In this document: positions 35,043 through 43,930 of the stretch, one piece after another
Layout: every line of letters starts with the position of its first letter
Position numbering within the stretch: position 1 is the stretch's first letter
Source: JANNYA01 sp031422315
Lineage (GTDB): Bacteria > Pseudomonadota > Gammaproteobacteria > Xanthomonadales > SZUA-5
Length of the DNA stretch: 64,000 nt
Reading direction: 5' to 3'
Assembly (NCBI GenBank): GCA_031422315.1
Contig: JANOQN010000064.1
Coordinates: 124,001 to 188,000, forward strand
Position numbers and translations under genes: made by a program
The notes under the pieces: generated by a model
The model's input: the letters and a program-made list of their open reading frames with translations, nothing else
What the model was told of the DNA's origin: nothing
Databases searched by the model: none

Positions 35043-38000
35043 ATGCGCCTATTGATCTCTTGCCTAACGCTGTTGCTATTGGGGGCCCCGCTCAGTGCAC
35101 GCGCACCAAATTCAGAACCCACCGGCTCACAGCGTTATATCGTCAGCTTCGCCGCGCTTTCGGCAGTTGAGCAGGCGAAGCAGGCGCAGCCTAAAGCGCA
35201 GCGCGTTTCGCAAGAATTGAGTAAAACGCTGCACATTGCCATTGCCAAACAGCAATCGCTTCAGGTACAAGAATTTGCCAAAGTGCTCAAGCGAACCGTG
35301 GCTGTGCATCAGCGTGCAAGCTACCTCAGCAATATGGTCAGTCTGGATTTGAGCGCATCTGAGGCCGCGATTTTGCGCACCGAATCCGGCGTAGCGGCGG
35401 TTGAGCCTGATGGGCTTAGCTATCTGCATACTGATGCGGGGCCATTATTTGTGGGTGCGCCAGCGATTTGGAACCCGGGCGTTGGCACAGGCACTCGCGG
35501 AGAAGGCATTGTGGTTGGCATAGTCGATAGCGGGATTAATGCGCTGCACCCAAGTTTTGCCGACGTGGCGGCGGACGGGTTTAATCATAGTAATCCGCGC
35601 GGCGTGCGTTATGGACTGTGCAATAGCACTGCATCGGCGCGCTGTAACGACAAGCTGATCGGCATCTATGATTTTACCGATGAAGGCGCGAAAGATGGCG
35701 CAGATTTAGACGGCCACGGCACCCACGTTTCTGGCATTGCGGTGGGCAATAGCTTTACCGGCACGATTAACGGGCCGACGGTGGCGTTTCCGTTAGCCGT
35801 GTCAGGCGTTGCGCCGCGCGCCAATCTGATTTCCTACAAAGCCTGCGTAAAATCAGAAACCGGCCCGACTTCTTGCCCGTTTTCCGACACCATTGCCGCG
35901 CTCGATCAAGCCGCGCGTGATGGCGTAACGGTAATCAACTATTCGATAGGCGGCGATCCGCGCGATCCGTGGGCGGCGCTTAATTCCAGCGGCGCCAGCG
36001 ATATCAAAGCGATGTTTAATGCGCGCGAAGCCGGCATTGTGGTAGTTGTGTCAGCCGGCAATGAAGGCCCAAATCCAGGCACGGTGCAATCCCCGGCGAA
36101 TGCCCCGTGGGTGTTGGGCGTTGCGAATTTGACGCATGATCGGCGCTTTGTTAATGCCGTGTTGCCCAGCGCAGGTAGTATGGTTCCTGCCAGCTTGCAG
36201 GGCGTCGGGATTACTTCAGCGTTGGAGAATCGTGCGGTGGTGCTTGGCGAAGATTTTGGCTCGGCGCTGTGCGGGCGCGGCGAAGATTTAGCGATTCCAC
36301 CGACCGGCGTTAGCAATCCATTTCCGGCAAATACTTTTAGTGGACAAATTGTGGTGTGTGATCGCGGCACGCAGGCGCGCGTCGCCAAAGGCTTTAACGT
36401 GCGCGCAGCGGGGGCTGGCGGCATGATTTTGTTGAACACCGCGGTGGAAGGCGAATCGATAGTGGCGGACGCGCATTTCGTACCGACCGTGCATTTGGGC
36501 TTTGCTCAAGCAGCGGCGGTGAAAGCCTGGGTTAGGGCAGGCGGCGCACGCGCCAGCATCAGCGGGCAATCCTCAGTTCGTGTGGCGAGTGCGGGCAATC
36601 AACTCAATAGTTCATCCTCACGCGGGCCAAATACGGGCGGCATCCTTAAGCCGGATTTAAGTGCGCCCGGCAGCGACATTTTATCGGCCGACTTGAGCGC
36701 AGGAATCACACCATTGACCGGCACTTCCATGGCCGCGCCGCACGTGGCTGGTGCAATTGCCCTTTTGAAAGCGGCAAATCCAAGCTGGGATGTGCAGCGG
36801 CTGGAAAGCGCGGTTCGAACCTCAGGTACGCGCGCGGTGGTGCGCAGCGCGGGTTTAATCGCAGGCAGTCATGAAGCCGGTAGCGGCACGTTGAACATTT
36901 CTAATGCGCGCGCCAGTGCGCTGTATTTTCCGCTGCCAAACGCGAGTTTTCGCGGCACTTCCAACGCCACGGCGGAGCGCGTCAATCTACCTTCGATGCG
37001 CAGTGATCGCTGTATTCCAGCCTGTAGCTTTGCCCGTAGCGTTGCGCTAATCGGCGCTGCGGGCGCAGGCAGCTGGTTGGCGCGCATTGAAGGCCCAGCG
37101 AATTTGACCAGCCGCATAACGCCGTCAAGCTTTAGCTTGCAAGGCAGTGCAGCGCAGAATCTACAGATCGACTTTGATACCGCGAACCCGCGTTTGGCAG
37201 GTCAACTACTCAGCGCGCAGATGATTTTAAGCAAAGCAGGGGAAGTTGATGTGCAGCTGCCGATCTCCTTAGCCGTGCCGATTTCAGCTAGCGGCGCGGT
37301 TCCAGAAGAATTCGTGTTGCAAGCGCCGAGCAGCAGCGGCAATGCCAGCATTGAGCTGCGTGATTTATCCGCTTTTCCGGCTGCTGCAGCCAGCTTGCCC
37401 GCATGGAGCAAGCTCAATGTGCAAAGTCAAACCGTCACGCCAGACAGCACGCCAAGTGATCCGCATGATGAACCTGGACGCATTTTTCAGCTGATCGAAG
37501 TGCCCGCAGGCACGCCTGCGCTGTATGTGACGTTGAACGGCGCCAGCGCTAGAGATGTTGACTTGTATGTCGGTCTAGACGCCGATCGCGATGGCAAAAC
37601 CACCAACCGGGAAATCGAATGCCAAAGCGCAGGTCCGAGCACCTTTGAACGCTGTGTATTGACCAATCCGCGCGCTGGAAGCTATTGGATCATCGCGCAA
37701 AATAATGCGGGCAATTTATCGGGTGATCTACTAACGCTTGAATTTGCCGCGCTCAGCACAGGCACAAATTCCGCTCAGCGCAACGCTTACGCCAGCATGG
37801 CCGGGCAGCTGCCCGCCACGTTTGCATTTAAGGTTTTGCTGGCGTGGGAGCTGGGTGAAAGCAATCCGAATGATCGCTATATCGGCCAATTAGCATTGCG
37901 CACGGATGCCGGTTCGGTAGCGCCAGCCGCCACAACCTTAGTTCGGCTTGAGCGCGGAGCAGGCGCTGAAGTTCGCAGCGTTTTACGGCCTGGGCGTGTG

Positions 38001-39107
38001 CAGCGCTATGCGTTAGCCGCCAATATGCCGCTCAATCGGATCGGCGTTGACGTGCCGAGCAACGCGCAGAGCGTCACCATCAACGCCACCAGCAGCACGG
38101 CCATTTCGCTTGATTGGACGCTCGCTCAAGATGCCGAGCCGCAGCTTGAACAGGCGCAGGGTGTGGCGGTGCTAAGCGCGATTTCACAAGCTGCCAGCAA
38201 CGCAAGCTTCTCATTAGTCAGCACCTTAGCTGCGCCGATTTTGCAGCCTGGCAAGCGTTATTATTTTACGTTGCGCAGCGGTGTGGCGAGCAGCGTTAGC
38301 GTCAATGTATCAGTGCTAGAAACCAGCTTAGCTAGTCCACTTGCCGCCGAGCTGTATTACAACCCAAAACGGTCAGGGCACGGCTTATTCGTAACCAGAG
38401 CTAGAGATGACGCGCAAGTCATCTGGTACACCTACGACAAAAACAATCAGCCGACGTGGTACTGGTTTTTCCCGAATGGATTATTCGCCGCCAACGCCAG
38501 TTCAATCAGCACCGGGCCATTGTTGCGCTACACCTGGGACGGCACGCGCGCCACCGCCGTTGAAGTCGGCAGAGCAACTTTGACCCGCACCGGCGTCAAT
38601 CAAGTCAGCTGGAGCTACACGCTGATGGGTGAATCGGGTTCAGAATCCATGCTCATGCTCGATCAAAGCAACTGCCTGAGCCCAGGAATTGGCGCGGGCC
38701 CCGCTGTGCCTACCGACTTCACCGGCGCGTGGTACAACCCTGCAGAATCCGGCTGGGGCGCCAGCGTACATTTGCGTGAAGGTGCGGAATTTACTGGATT
38801 TTTCCTTTACGACGCACTCGGCGAACCGCGCTGGGTTTTGGCTTCGGAAAACCGCGCGATCTCAAATGTAGCGAACGCCGCGCGCGTGCCTATCTACCAA
38901 CATGAAGGCTTTTGCCCAGGATGCACTTTCTTCGCGAACACACGCCGAGAAATAGGCAGCTACCAACTGCGCTTTGACCCCATCAGTCCAACCATTTCTG
39001 TGCGCGGCCAGATCGATTTGCGCGCGGGGTTTATCGCACCGCTGAGCGGACGGTTTGATCGCTCAGCGCCATTTGAACGATTGACTGGGGTGAAGGTGTG
39101 TCGGTGA
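35043..39107 (+). CDS. Secreted subtilisin-like serine protease (S8) with PA, pre-peptidase and C-terminal repeat domains
   Basis: A 1354-residue exported protease from ATG 35043, where a good signal peptide begins (MRLLISCLTLLLLGAPLSARA). An I9 inhibitor-like propeptide (about 30-125) precedes the S8 domain with Asp162 (VGIVDSGIN), His225 (DGHGTHVSGIA) and Ser562 (GTSMAAPHVAG); a PA domain is inserted at about 395-520. A fibronectin-type segment, a pre-peptidase-type domain (DVDLYVGLDADRDG) and two related C-terminal modules (ELYYNPKRSGHGLFV and AWYNPAESGWGASV) follow. Probably released for extracellular protein digestion. Confidence 0.92.
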   Translation: MRLLISCLTLLLLGAPLSARAPNSEPTGSQRYIVSFAALSAVEQAKQAQPKAQRVSQELSKTLHIAIAKQQSLQVQEFAKVLKRTVAVHQRASYLSNMVSLDLSASEAAILRTESGVAAVEPDGLSYLHTDAGPLFVGAPAIWNPGVGTGTRGEGIVVGIVDSGINALHPSFADVAADGFNHSNPRGVRYGLCNSTASARCNDKLIGIYDFTDEGAKDGADLDGHGTHVSGIAVGNSFTGTINGPTVAFPLAVSGVAPRANLISYKACVKSETGPTSCPFSDTIAALDQAARDGVTVINYSIGGDPRDPWAALNSSGASDIKAMFNAREAGIVVVVSAGNEGPNPGTVQSPANAPWVLGVANLTHDRRFVNAVLPSAGSMVPASLQGVGITSALENRAVVLGEDFGSALCGRGEDLAIPPTGVSNPFPANTFSGQIVVCDRGTQARVAKGFNVRAAGAGGMILLNTAVEGESIVADAHFVPTVHLGFAQAAAVKAWVRAGGARASISGQSSVRVASAGNQLNSSSSRGPNTGGILKPDLSAPGSDILSADLSAGITPLTGTSMAAPHVAGAIALLKAANPSWDVQRLESAVRTSGTRAVVRSAGLIAGSHEAGSGTLNISNARASALYFPLPNASFRGTSNATAERVNLPSMRSDRCIPACSFARSVALIGAAGAGSWLARIEGPANLTSRITPSSFSLQGSAAQNLQIDFDTANPRLAGQLLSAQMILSKAGEVDVQLPISLAVPISASGAVPEEFVLQAPSSSGNASIELRDLSAFPAAAASLPAWSKLNVQSQTVTPDSTPSDPHDEPGRIFQLIEVPAGTPALYVTLNGASARDVDLYVGLDADRDGKTTNREIECQSAGPSTFERCVLTNPRAGSYWIIAQNNAGNLSGDLLTLEFAALSTGTNSAQRNAYASMAGQLPATFAFKVLLAWELGESNPNDRYIGQLALRTDAGSVAPAATTLVRLERGAGAEVRSVLRPGRVQRYALAANMPLNRIGVDVPSNAQSVTINATSSTAISLDWTLAQDAEPQLEQAQGVAVLSAISQAASNASFSLVSTLAAPILQPGKRYYFTLRSGVASSVSVNVSVLETSLASPLAAELYYNPKRSGHGLFVTRARDDAQVIWYTYDKNNQPTWYWFFPNGLFAANASSISTGPLLRYTWDGTRATAVEVGRATLTRTGVNQVSWSYTLMGESGSESMLMLDQSNCLSPGIGAGPAVPTDFTGAWYNPAESGWGASVHLREGAEFTGFFLYDALGEPRWVLASENRAISNVANAARVPIYQHEGFCPGCTFFANTRREIGSYQLRFDPISPTISVRGQIDLRAGFIAPLSGRFDRSAPFERLTGVKVCR

Positions 39108-39129
39108 GGTTAGATCAAAGTTCGAGAAA

Positions 39130-39390
39130 CCTAGATCCCGCCTGCGCGAGAATGACGATACGGCTCGACTTTGCTAGCAGCTCAACCTCCCTCGTCATCC
39201 CCGCGCAGGCGGGGATCCAGTACAGTTGTCAGTGTCGCGCGGGTTTCAAAAGCACCGAAACCCGCGCAATTAACTCCAGCAACCTCACAGAAAGTTCGAT
39301 GAGCCTGGATTCCCGCCTGCGCGGGAATGACGATAAGGAGCTAACAAAGTTCAATGAGCCTGGATTCCCGCTTGCGAGGGAAACACGATA
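39130..39390. repeat. Cluster of four REP-like palindromic repeats
   Basis: Four copies of a roughly 30-bp palindromic unit with core ATTCCCGCCTGCGCGGGAAT: 39130-39160 (imperfect), 39192-39220 (opposite orientation), 39304-39335 (near perfect) and 39359-39390 (degenerate). Each is flanked by CCTG on one side and GACGATA on the other. They fill the 351-bp space between the subtilase and the LVIVD-repeat gene; open frames here merely translate the repeats. The remaining bases before 39459 contain only an ordinary leader. Another copy lies inside xdhA (61541-61570). Confidence 0.85.
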
Positions 39391-39458
39391 AAATTGACAG
39401 CTCAATGCAATTTCGATGCTAGACTTTTTGCTTCACATTGATTTCATTAAGGCACGCC

Positions 39459-41978
39459 ATGTCGACTGAGCGTATTGCGAGTATTTTGTTGCCGATTGCT
39501 TTGAGTGGTGCATTACTCGCCATAACCAGCGCGGCCCTCAGTTGCGACGTTCGGCACCGCTCAGCGAATCGAGCCGCTGTGAGCAGCGTGCCGGGCACGA
39601 TATTGCACGAAACTACCTGTGTTGGCGGGCTAGCTGCGGGTTTCCCGTGCCGAAATGTTGATCTAGTTGGGCATTTGCCGCTGAGCGCGTTTGCGGTGCC
39701 GGGCTTACCGAATCCTGCGACCGGCTCGATGGTGTGGGGCTACACCGATGCACAAACCGGCCAGGAATATGCGCTGATGGGATTAAATAATTCGCTTGCG
39801 GTTGTGCGAATTGACGGGGCAGGTGGGGATTTGCAACTGATGGGCAGATTGCCAACGCATTCGGGCAATTCGATCTGGCGCGATGTGCGGGTTTACAAAG
39901 ATCACGCTTTTATTGGATCAGATTCAAACGGGCCGCACGGCATTCAAGTGCTGGACTTGCGCGTGCTGAGAACCTTAGGGCAGGGCGCTCCGATTATTTT
40001 TTCTGAGGCAGCGCATTACAGCGGCGTACGAAATACGCACACGATTGCGATTAACGAAGCCTCTGGGTTTGCCTATCTGGCAGGTACAAACACCTGCAGT
40101 GGCGGCATCCATATTTTGGATATCCGAACGCCAACCGCGCCGGTGTTTGCCGGGTGTTTTAGTCAAGATGGCTACACCCATGAAACCCACTGTTGGAACT
40201 ATCAAGGCCCAGATGCTGCACATACAGGCAAAGAAATCTGCTTGGCATCGGATGTAGATTCGCTATTGGTGGTTGATGCCAGCAATAAGGCGGCGCCGAT
40301 TATTTTGTCGGCGATTAGCTATCCGGGCGTTGGCTATGTGCATCAAGCCTGGTTCACTGAGGATTTCCGCTACGCGCTACTAAATGATGAGTTAGACGAG
40401 CAAAATAGCGGGCAAAACGGCAAAACGTATGTGTTTGACTACAGTGATTTGGATGCGCCGGTGCTCAAAGGCGCACACACGCATCCGCGCCGAGCGATTG
40501 ACCATAATTTGTATATCAAAAACAACTTTGTCTACGAAAGCAATTACACCTCGGGCCTTCGAATTTTGGCATTGACCAACTTAGCTTCTGCGCAGCTAAC
40601 CGAAGTCGGTTTTTTTGACATATTCCCGGCCAACGACAATGCCGTGTTTGACGGCAACTGGGGCAACTATCCGTTTTTTGCGAGTGGGCGCGTGGCTTTG
40701 AGCGGCATTGATGAAGGGCTGTTTGTCGTTCGCCCGACCATCTGCACGCCGCCCGCACCGCCCCCATCGGTAACAGCTAGCCCAGCTGCGGCAAATCAGA
40801 TCAATTTGAGCTGGGCCAGCACCGCTGGCGTCAACTATAACGTGCAGCGTGCTATCGGCGGATGTGGCGTGGGTGCTAGCCCAATGCAGACAATCGCAAG
40901 CGGGCTTTCAGTGGGCAGCTATATAGACAGCACGGCTTCTGGCGGCGTGACGCTTGGCTATCGTGTGCAAAGTTCCGACGCGAGCGGTACATGCGGCTTG
41001 AGCGCATCCAGTGCCTGCGTGGAAGTTACGGGATCAGGAGGCTGCTCCGCACCACCTAGGTTCAACGGCGTAGTGAGCGGCGCCAGCGCGGGCGCGAGCA
41101 GCTGCACTGCTAACTTAAGCTGGGTTCCGGCAGCCGCTAGCTGCGCTGATCCGCTGGCGTACACGATTTATCGAAGCGCGCAAAGCGTGTTTACGCCGAG
41201 TGCTGCGAATGCAGTCGCTGAAGTTACCGGTGCATCTGGTGCGAGCGTCGCTGCGCCTGACAGTGGGGAGTACAACTACATTGTGCGCGCAAAACATAGG
41301 CAAACCGGTGCTGAAGAAAGCAACTTGTTACAGGTCAATGTGCGCGCTGCTGGGCCTTTGGCTGATAGCAGTTATGTGACTGGCGCAGAGTTGGGTGATC
41401 CCATTTTATCGCGAGCCGAGCCGCTCGAGCGTACTACGCTCGCACCTAATCACGTGGGTTGGCATATCTCAGCTGTGCAAGCCCATACCGGCCAGCGCAG
41501 TTACGAATCCACTATCGGATCTAACTATTGCTTGAGCTTGAATACGCCTGAATTCACCTTGAGCCCTGCAGCACTCGGCCCTTCAGTGCTGTCGTTTTGG
41601 ACCAAGCACGGCCTGCCTAGCACCGGGCGTGATGGCGGCACGGTAGAGATGTCGATTGACGGCGGCACTTGGCTTCCCGTACAAACAGGGCAGGCGCTGC
41701 CTGGAACGATAACGACGGCTGGAAATGCGTGTGGGTTACCGATTGGCAGGCCGGTTTTCAACGGTACGCAAAACAACTGGGGCCGATTTAGCGTTGATTT
41801 GAGCGCAGTTGCAGGCCAAAAAGTGCGTTTTAGATTTTTATTGGCTACCGGCAGCAATGTTTCCACAGCGTTGAGCGGATGGTTTATTGACGATGTAGAG
41901 TTAACGCACGCACAGCTTCCAGGATCATGCAGTGCCAATAACGATACGATCTTGCTTCAGGATGGCTTTGAGGGCTAG
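39459..41978 (+). CDS. Secreted choice-of-anchor B / LVIVD-repeat protein
   Basis: An 839-residue exported protein from ATG 39459 with signal peptide (to about residue 29). The N-terminal 400 residues resemble choice-of-anchor-B proteins with LVIVD-like beta-propeller repeats (QEYALMGLNNSLAVVRID, GIQVLDLRVLR, GGIHILDIRTPTAPV, DSLLVVDASNKAAP). Two fibronectin-III-like domains (about 430-630) and a jelly-roll-type domain (about 650-825) follow. The end ILLQDGFEG matches a C-terminal sorting-like DGFE motif common on Xanthomonadales exoproteins. The exact function is unknown. Confidence 0.82.
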   Translation: MSTERIASILLPIALSGALLAITSAALSCDVRHRSANRAAVSSVPGTILHETTCVGGLAAGFPCRNVDLVGHLPLSAFAVPGLPNPATGSMVWGYTDAQTGQEYALMGLNNSLAVVRIDGAGGDLQLMGRLPTHSGNSIWRDVRVYKDHAFIGSDSNGPHGIQVLDLRVLRTLGQGAPIIFSEAAHYSGVRNTHTIAINEASGFAYLAGTNTCSGGIHILDIRTPTAPVFAGCFSQDGYTHETHCWNYQGPDAAHTGKEICLASDVDSLLVVDASNKAAPIILSAISYPGVGYVHQAWFTEDFRYALLNDELDEQNSGQNGKTYVFDYSDLDAPVLKGAHTHPRRAIDHNLYIKNNFVYESNYTSGLRILALTNLASAQLTEVGFFDIFPANDNAVFDGNWGNYPFFASGRVALSGIDEGLFVVRPTICTPPAPPPSVTASPAAANQINLSWASTAGVNYNVQRAIGGCGVGASPMQTIASGLSVGSYIDSTASGGVTLGYRVQSSDASGTCGLSASSACVEVTGSGGCSAPPRFNGVVSGASAGASSCTANLSWVPAAASCADPLAYTIYRSAQSVFTPSAANAVAEVTGASGASVAAPDSGEYNYIVRAKHRQTGAEESNLLQVNVRAAGPLADSSYVTGAELGDPILSRAEPLERTTLAPNHVGWHISAVQAHTGQRSYESTIGSNYCLSLNTPEFTLSPAALGPSVLSFWTKHGLPSTGRDGGTVEMSIDGGTWLPVQTGQALPGTITTAGNACGLPIGRPVFNGTQNNWGRFSVDLSAVAGQKVRFRFLLATGSNVSTALSGWFIDDVELTHAQLPGSCSANNDTILLQDGFEG

Positions 41979-42007
41979 TGACTTGGTCAGGTATTGCCGC
42001 GTCTGCG

Positions 42008-42066
42008 AGGTGAGCTTGCCGATCCATGGACAGACCGTTCATGGTGAGCTTGTCGAACACATGAAG
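42008..42066. repeat. Two partial copies of a GTGAGCTTGTCGAA-type repeat
   Basis: AGGTGAGCTTGCCGATCCATG (42008-42028) and GTTCATGGTGAGCTTGTCGA (42038-42057 and a few bases beyond) are related units of a dispersed intergenic repeat that normally forms a TTCATG...CATGAA hairpin. Both copies are degenerate. The region lies between two same-strand genes and holds nothing else except a short CTTCGCCAGGGCCAGGGCGAG hairpin-like stretch near 42097. Confidence 0.5.
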
Positions 42067-42155
42067 TCTTGAACTCTCAAAGCACGAGGCTTTGCCCTTC
42101 GCCAGGGCCAGGGCGAGCGGCGCTTCTCGCGAACTAATAATTTAAAAGGAACTTC

Positions 42156-42803
42156 ATGAAATCAGAATCACCCGTAACCAAACCAGTTGCTAATGCACAA
42201 ATGCGCTGGTTACCGAATTTAATTTTCGCCAGCCGCTGGTTACAAATGCCGCTTTATCTAGGTTTGATTCTGGCCCAAGGCGTGTATGTTTGGCATTTTT
42301 TCCTTGAGCTTTATCATCTAATTTTCGCGGCATTTGGCAGCCAGACCGATATTCAAGCGTTGGTGACCAGTATTGGGTACAAACCCGAAGTGCCACTAAC
42401 GCACCTCAATGAAGTTGTCATAATGATGGTGGTTTTAGCACTGATTGATGTGGTCATGATTTCTAACTTATTGATTATGGTTATTATCGGGGGCTACGAA
42501 ACATTCGTTAGTAGGATGAATCTGCAAAATCACCCAGATCAGCCCGAGTGGCTCAGCCATGTGAACGCATCCGTGTTAAAAGTTAAACTAGCAACCGCAA
42601 TCATTGGCATTTCTTCAATTCATTTGCTGAAAACTTTTATTAATGCTGAAAGCTACAGTGATAAGGTGCTAATTTCGCAAACGGTTATTCACATTGTTTT
42701 CTTATTGAGTGCGATGTCGATTGCATATACAGATAAGCTTATGTCAGGCCGCGATCACAGCCTGAGAGTGATCGACGGACGCGCGCGAGATGATCATGGC
42801 TGA
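42156..42803 (+). CDS. UPF0114 (YqhA-like) inner-membrane protein
   Basis: A 215-residue membrane protein of the YqhA/UPF0114 family with three to four TMs: LIFASRWLQMPLYLGLILAQGVYV, EVVIMMVVLALIDVVMISNLLIMVIIGGYETFVSRM (the most conserved block) and VKLATAIIGISSIHLLKTF, VIHIVFLLSAMSIAYTD. A strong ribosome site (AAAAGGAAC) precedes the ATG. Function is unknown for the family. Its stop overlaps the start of the frameshifted Mpo1-like gene. Base use is more AT-rich than in the flanks. Confidence 0.88.
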   Translation: MKSESPVTKPVANAQMRWLPNLIFASRWLQMPLYLGLILAQGVYVWHFFLELYHLIFAAFGSQTDIQALVTSIGYKPEVPLTHLNEVVIMMVVLALIDVVMISNLLIMVIIGGYETFVSRMNLQNHPDQPEWLSHVNASVLKVKLATAIIGISSIHLLKTFINAESYSDKVLISQTVIHIVFLLSAMSIAYTDKLMSGRDHSLRVIDGRARDDHG

Positions 42804-43120
42804 GCAAGCAGCGCAGCCACCGAGATTTATCAGTTTTGCTGACTTCTATCCTTATTATTTAGGCGAACATCAAAACAACAGTCTGCAAGCGGCTACATTT
42901 CATAGGTTCGGTTTGTGCTTTGGGTCTGGCTGTACGTGCGATCTTGACCTCAGAAGCCATGTATTTATTAGCAGCGTTGTTTTCTGGCTATGCATTTGCT
43001 TGGGTTGGCCATTTTTACTTTGAAAAAAATCGCCCCGCAACCTTTAAAAACCCGTTTTATAGCTTTGCAGCAGATTGGGTGATGTTCAAAGATGTTTTGA
43101 TCGGTAAAATCCAATTTTAG
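42796..43120 (+). pseudogene. Mpo1-like (DUF962) gene broken by a +1 frameshift
   Basis: Frame 1 from ATG 42796 encodes MAEQAAQPPRFISFADFYPYYLGEHQ... to about 42910, matching the start of Mpo1-like/DUF962 proteins (FxxFYPxYLxEH). Frame 2 then gives ALGLAVRAILTSEAMYLLAALFSGYAFAWVGHFYFEKNRPATFKNPFYSF... to a stop at 43120, the normal family C-terminus. Removing one G of the pair at 42910-42911 restores a single protein of about 107 residues. The lesion may be real or a sequencing error. Relatives are membrane dioxygenases or quinol-binding-like proteins of lipid metabolism. Confidence 0.75.
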
Positions 43121-43178
43121 ATAGCTTCGGCAAATGCGATTACAATAGTAAAAATTTTAGGTTTAAGGATATCCACTT

Positions 43179-43745
43179 ATGAGTATTAAATCGGACCGTT
43201 GGATTCGCCAAATGGCAGTCGAAAAATCAATGATTTCACCTTTCGCGCCTACGCAAATCCGCGAGCATCTAGGTCAAAAGATCATTTCTTATGGCACCTC
43301 CAGCTACGGCTATGACGTGCGCTGCGCAGATGAGTTTAAGGTGTTCACCAATATCAATTCAGTCACGGTGGACCCAAAAAACTTCGATCCAGCCTCGTTC
43401 GTGGACATCAAAAGCGATGTCTGCATCATTCCGCCGAATTCGTTTGCTTTGGCACGAACGATTGAATACTTCAAAATTCCGCGCAATGTATTAACGATTT
43501 GTCTTGGCAAAAGCACTTACGCGCGCTGCGGCATTATTGTCAATGTAACGCCGTTAGAACCCGAGTGGGAAGGCCACGTGACTTTGGAATTTTCTAACAC
43601 CACGCCACTACCCGCAAAAATCTACGCTAACGAAGGCGTCGCGCAGTTTTTGTTTTTGGAAAGCGACGAAGTGTGTGAAACCAGCTACTTAGATCGCGCT
43701 GGAAAGTATCAAGGTCAGCGTGGGGTTACGTTGCCGAAGGCTTAG
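43179..43745 (+). CDS. dcd: dCTP deaminase
   Basis: A 188-residue enzyme that converts dCTP to dUTP, feeding thymidylate synthesis. Family motifs: SDRWIRQMA near the N-terminus, SSYGYDVR, the catalytic-Glu segment VTPLEPEWEGHVTLEFSNTTPLPAKIYANEGVAQFLF, and the C-terminal Y-Q-GQRGVTLPK. Length is as expected for the homotrimeric gammaproteobacterial form. No glycine- or purine-type riboswitch is apparent in its short leader. Confidence 0.96.
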   Translation: MSIKSDRWIRQMAVEKSMISPFAPTQIREHLGQKIISYGTSSYGYDVRCADEFKVFTNINSVTVDPKNFDPASFVDIKSDVCIIPPNSFALARTIEYFKIPRNVLTICLGKSTYARCGIIVNVTPLEPEWEGHVTLEFSNTTPLPAKIYANEGVAQFLFLESDEVCETSYLDRAGKYQGQRGVTLPKA

Positions 43746-43930
43746 AGCAATCCGCGCTTTCGCAGGAATGTCAAGCAGCGTCTACGGCGCGATTGCATAC
43801 CAGCCTAGGCAACGCCCAAAAAAATGGCGCTATGAAATTGCGCTAGGTTTAATGCGCGCGTCATTCATCCAGCCTACGCACGCAGCGGTTTAACATCCGG
43901 CCTTCATTTGCTCACCCAGGCACGTACTCC

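Noticed and set aside
39098..39391. 97-codon frame with peptide LDSRLRGNDD-like repeats
   Set aside because: It is a translation of the palindromic repeats; no start signal or conserved domain.
43746..43930. Glycine riboswitch upstream of gcvP
   Set aside because: No aptamer-like conserved blocks or tandem arrangement could be found in the 185-bp leader.
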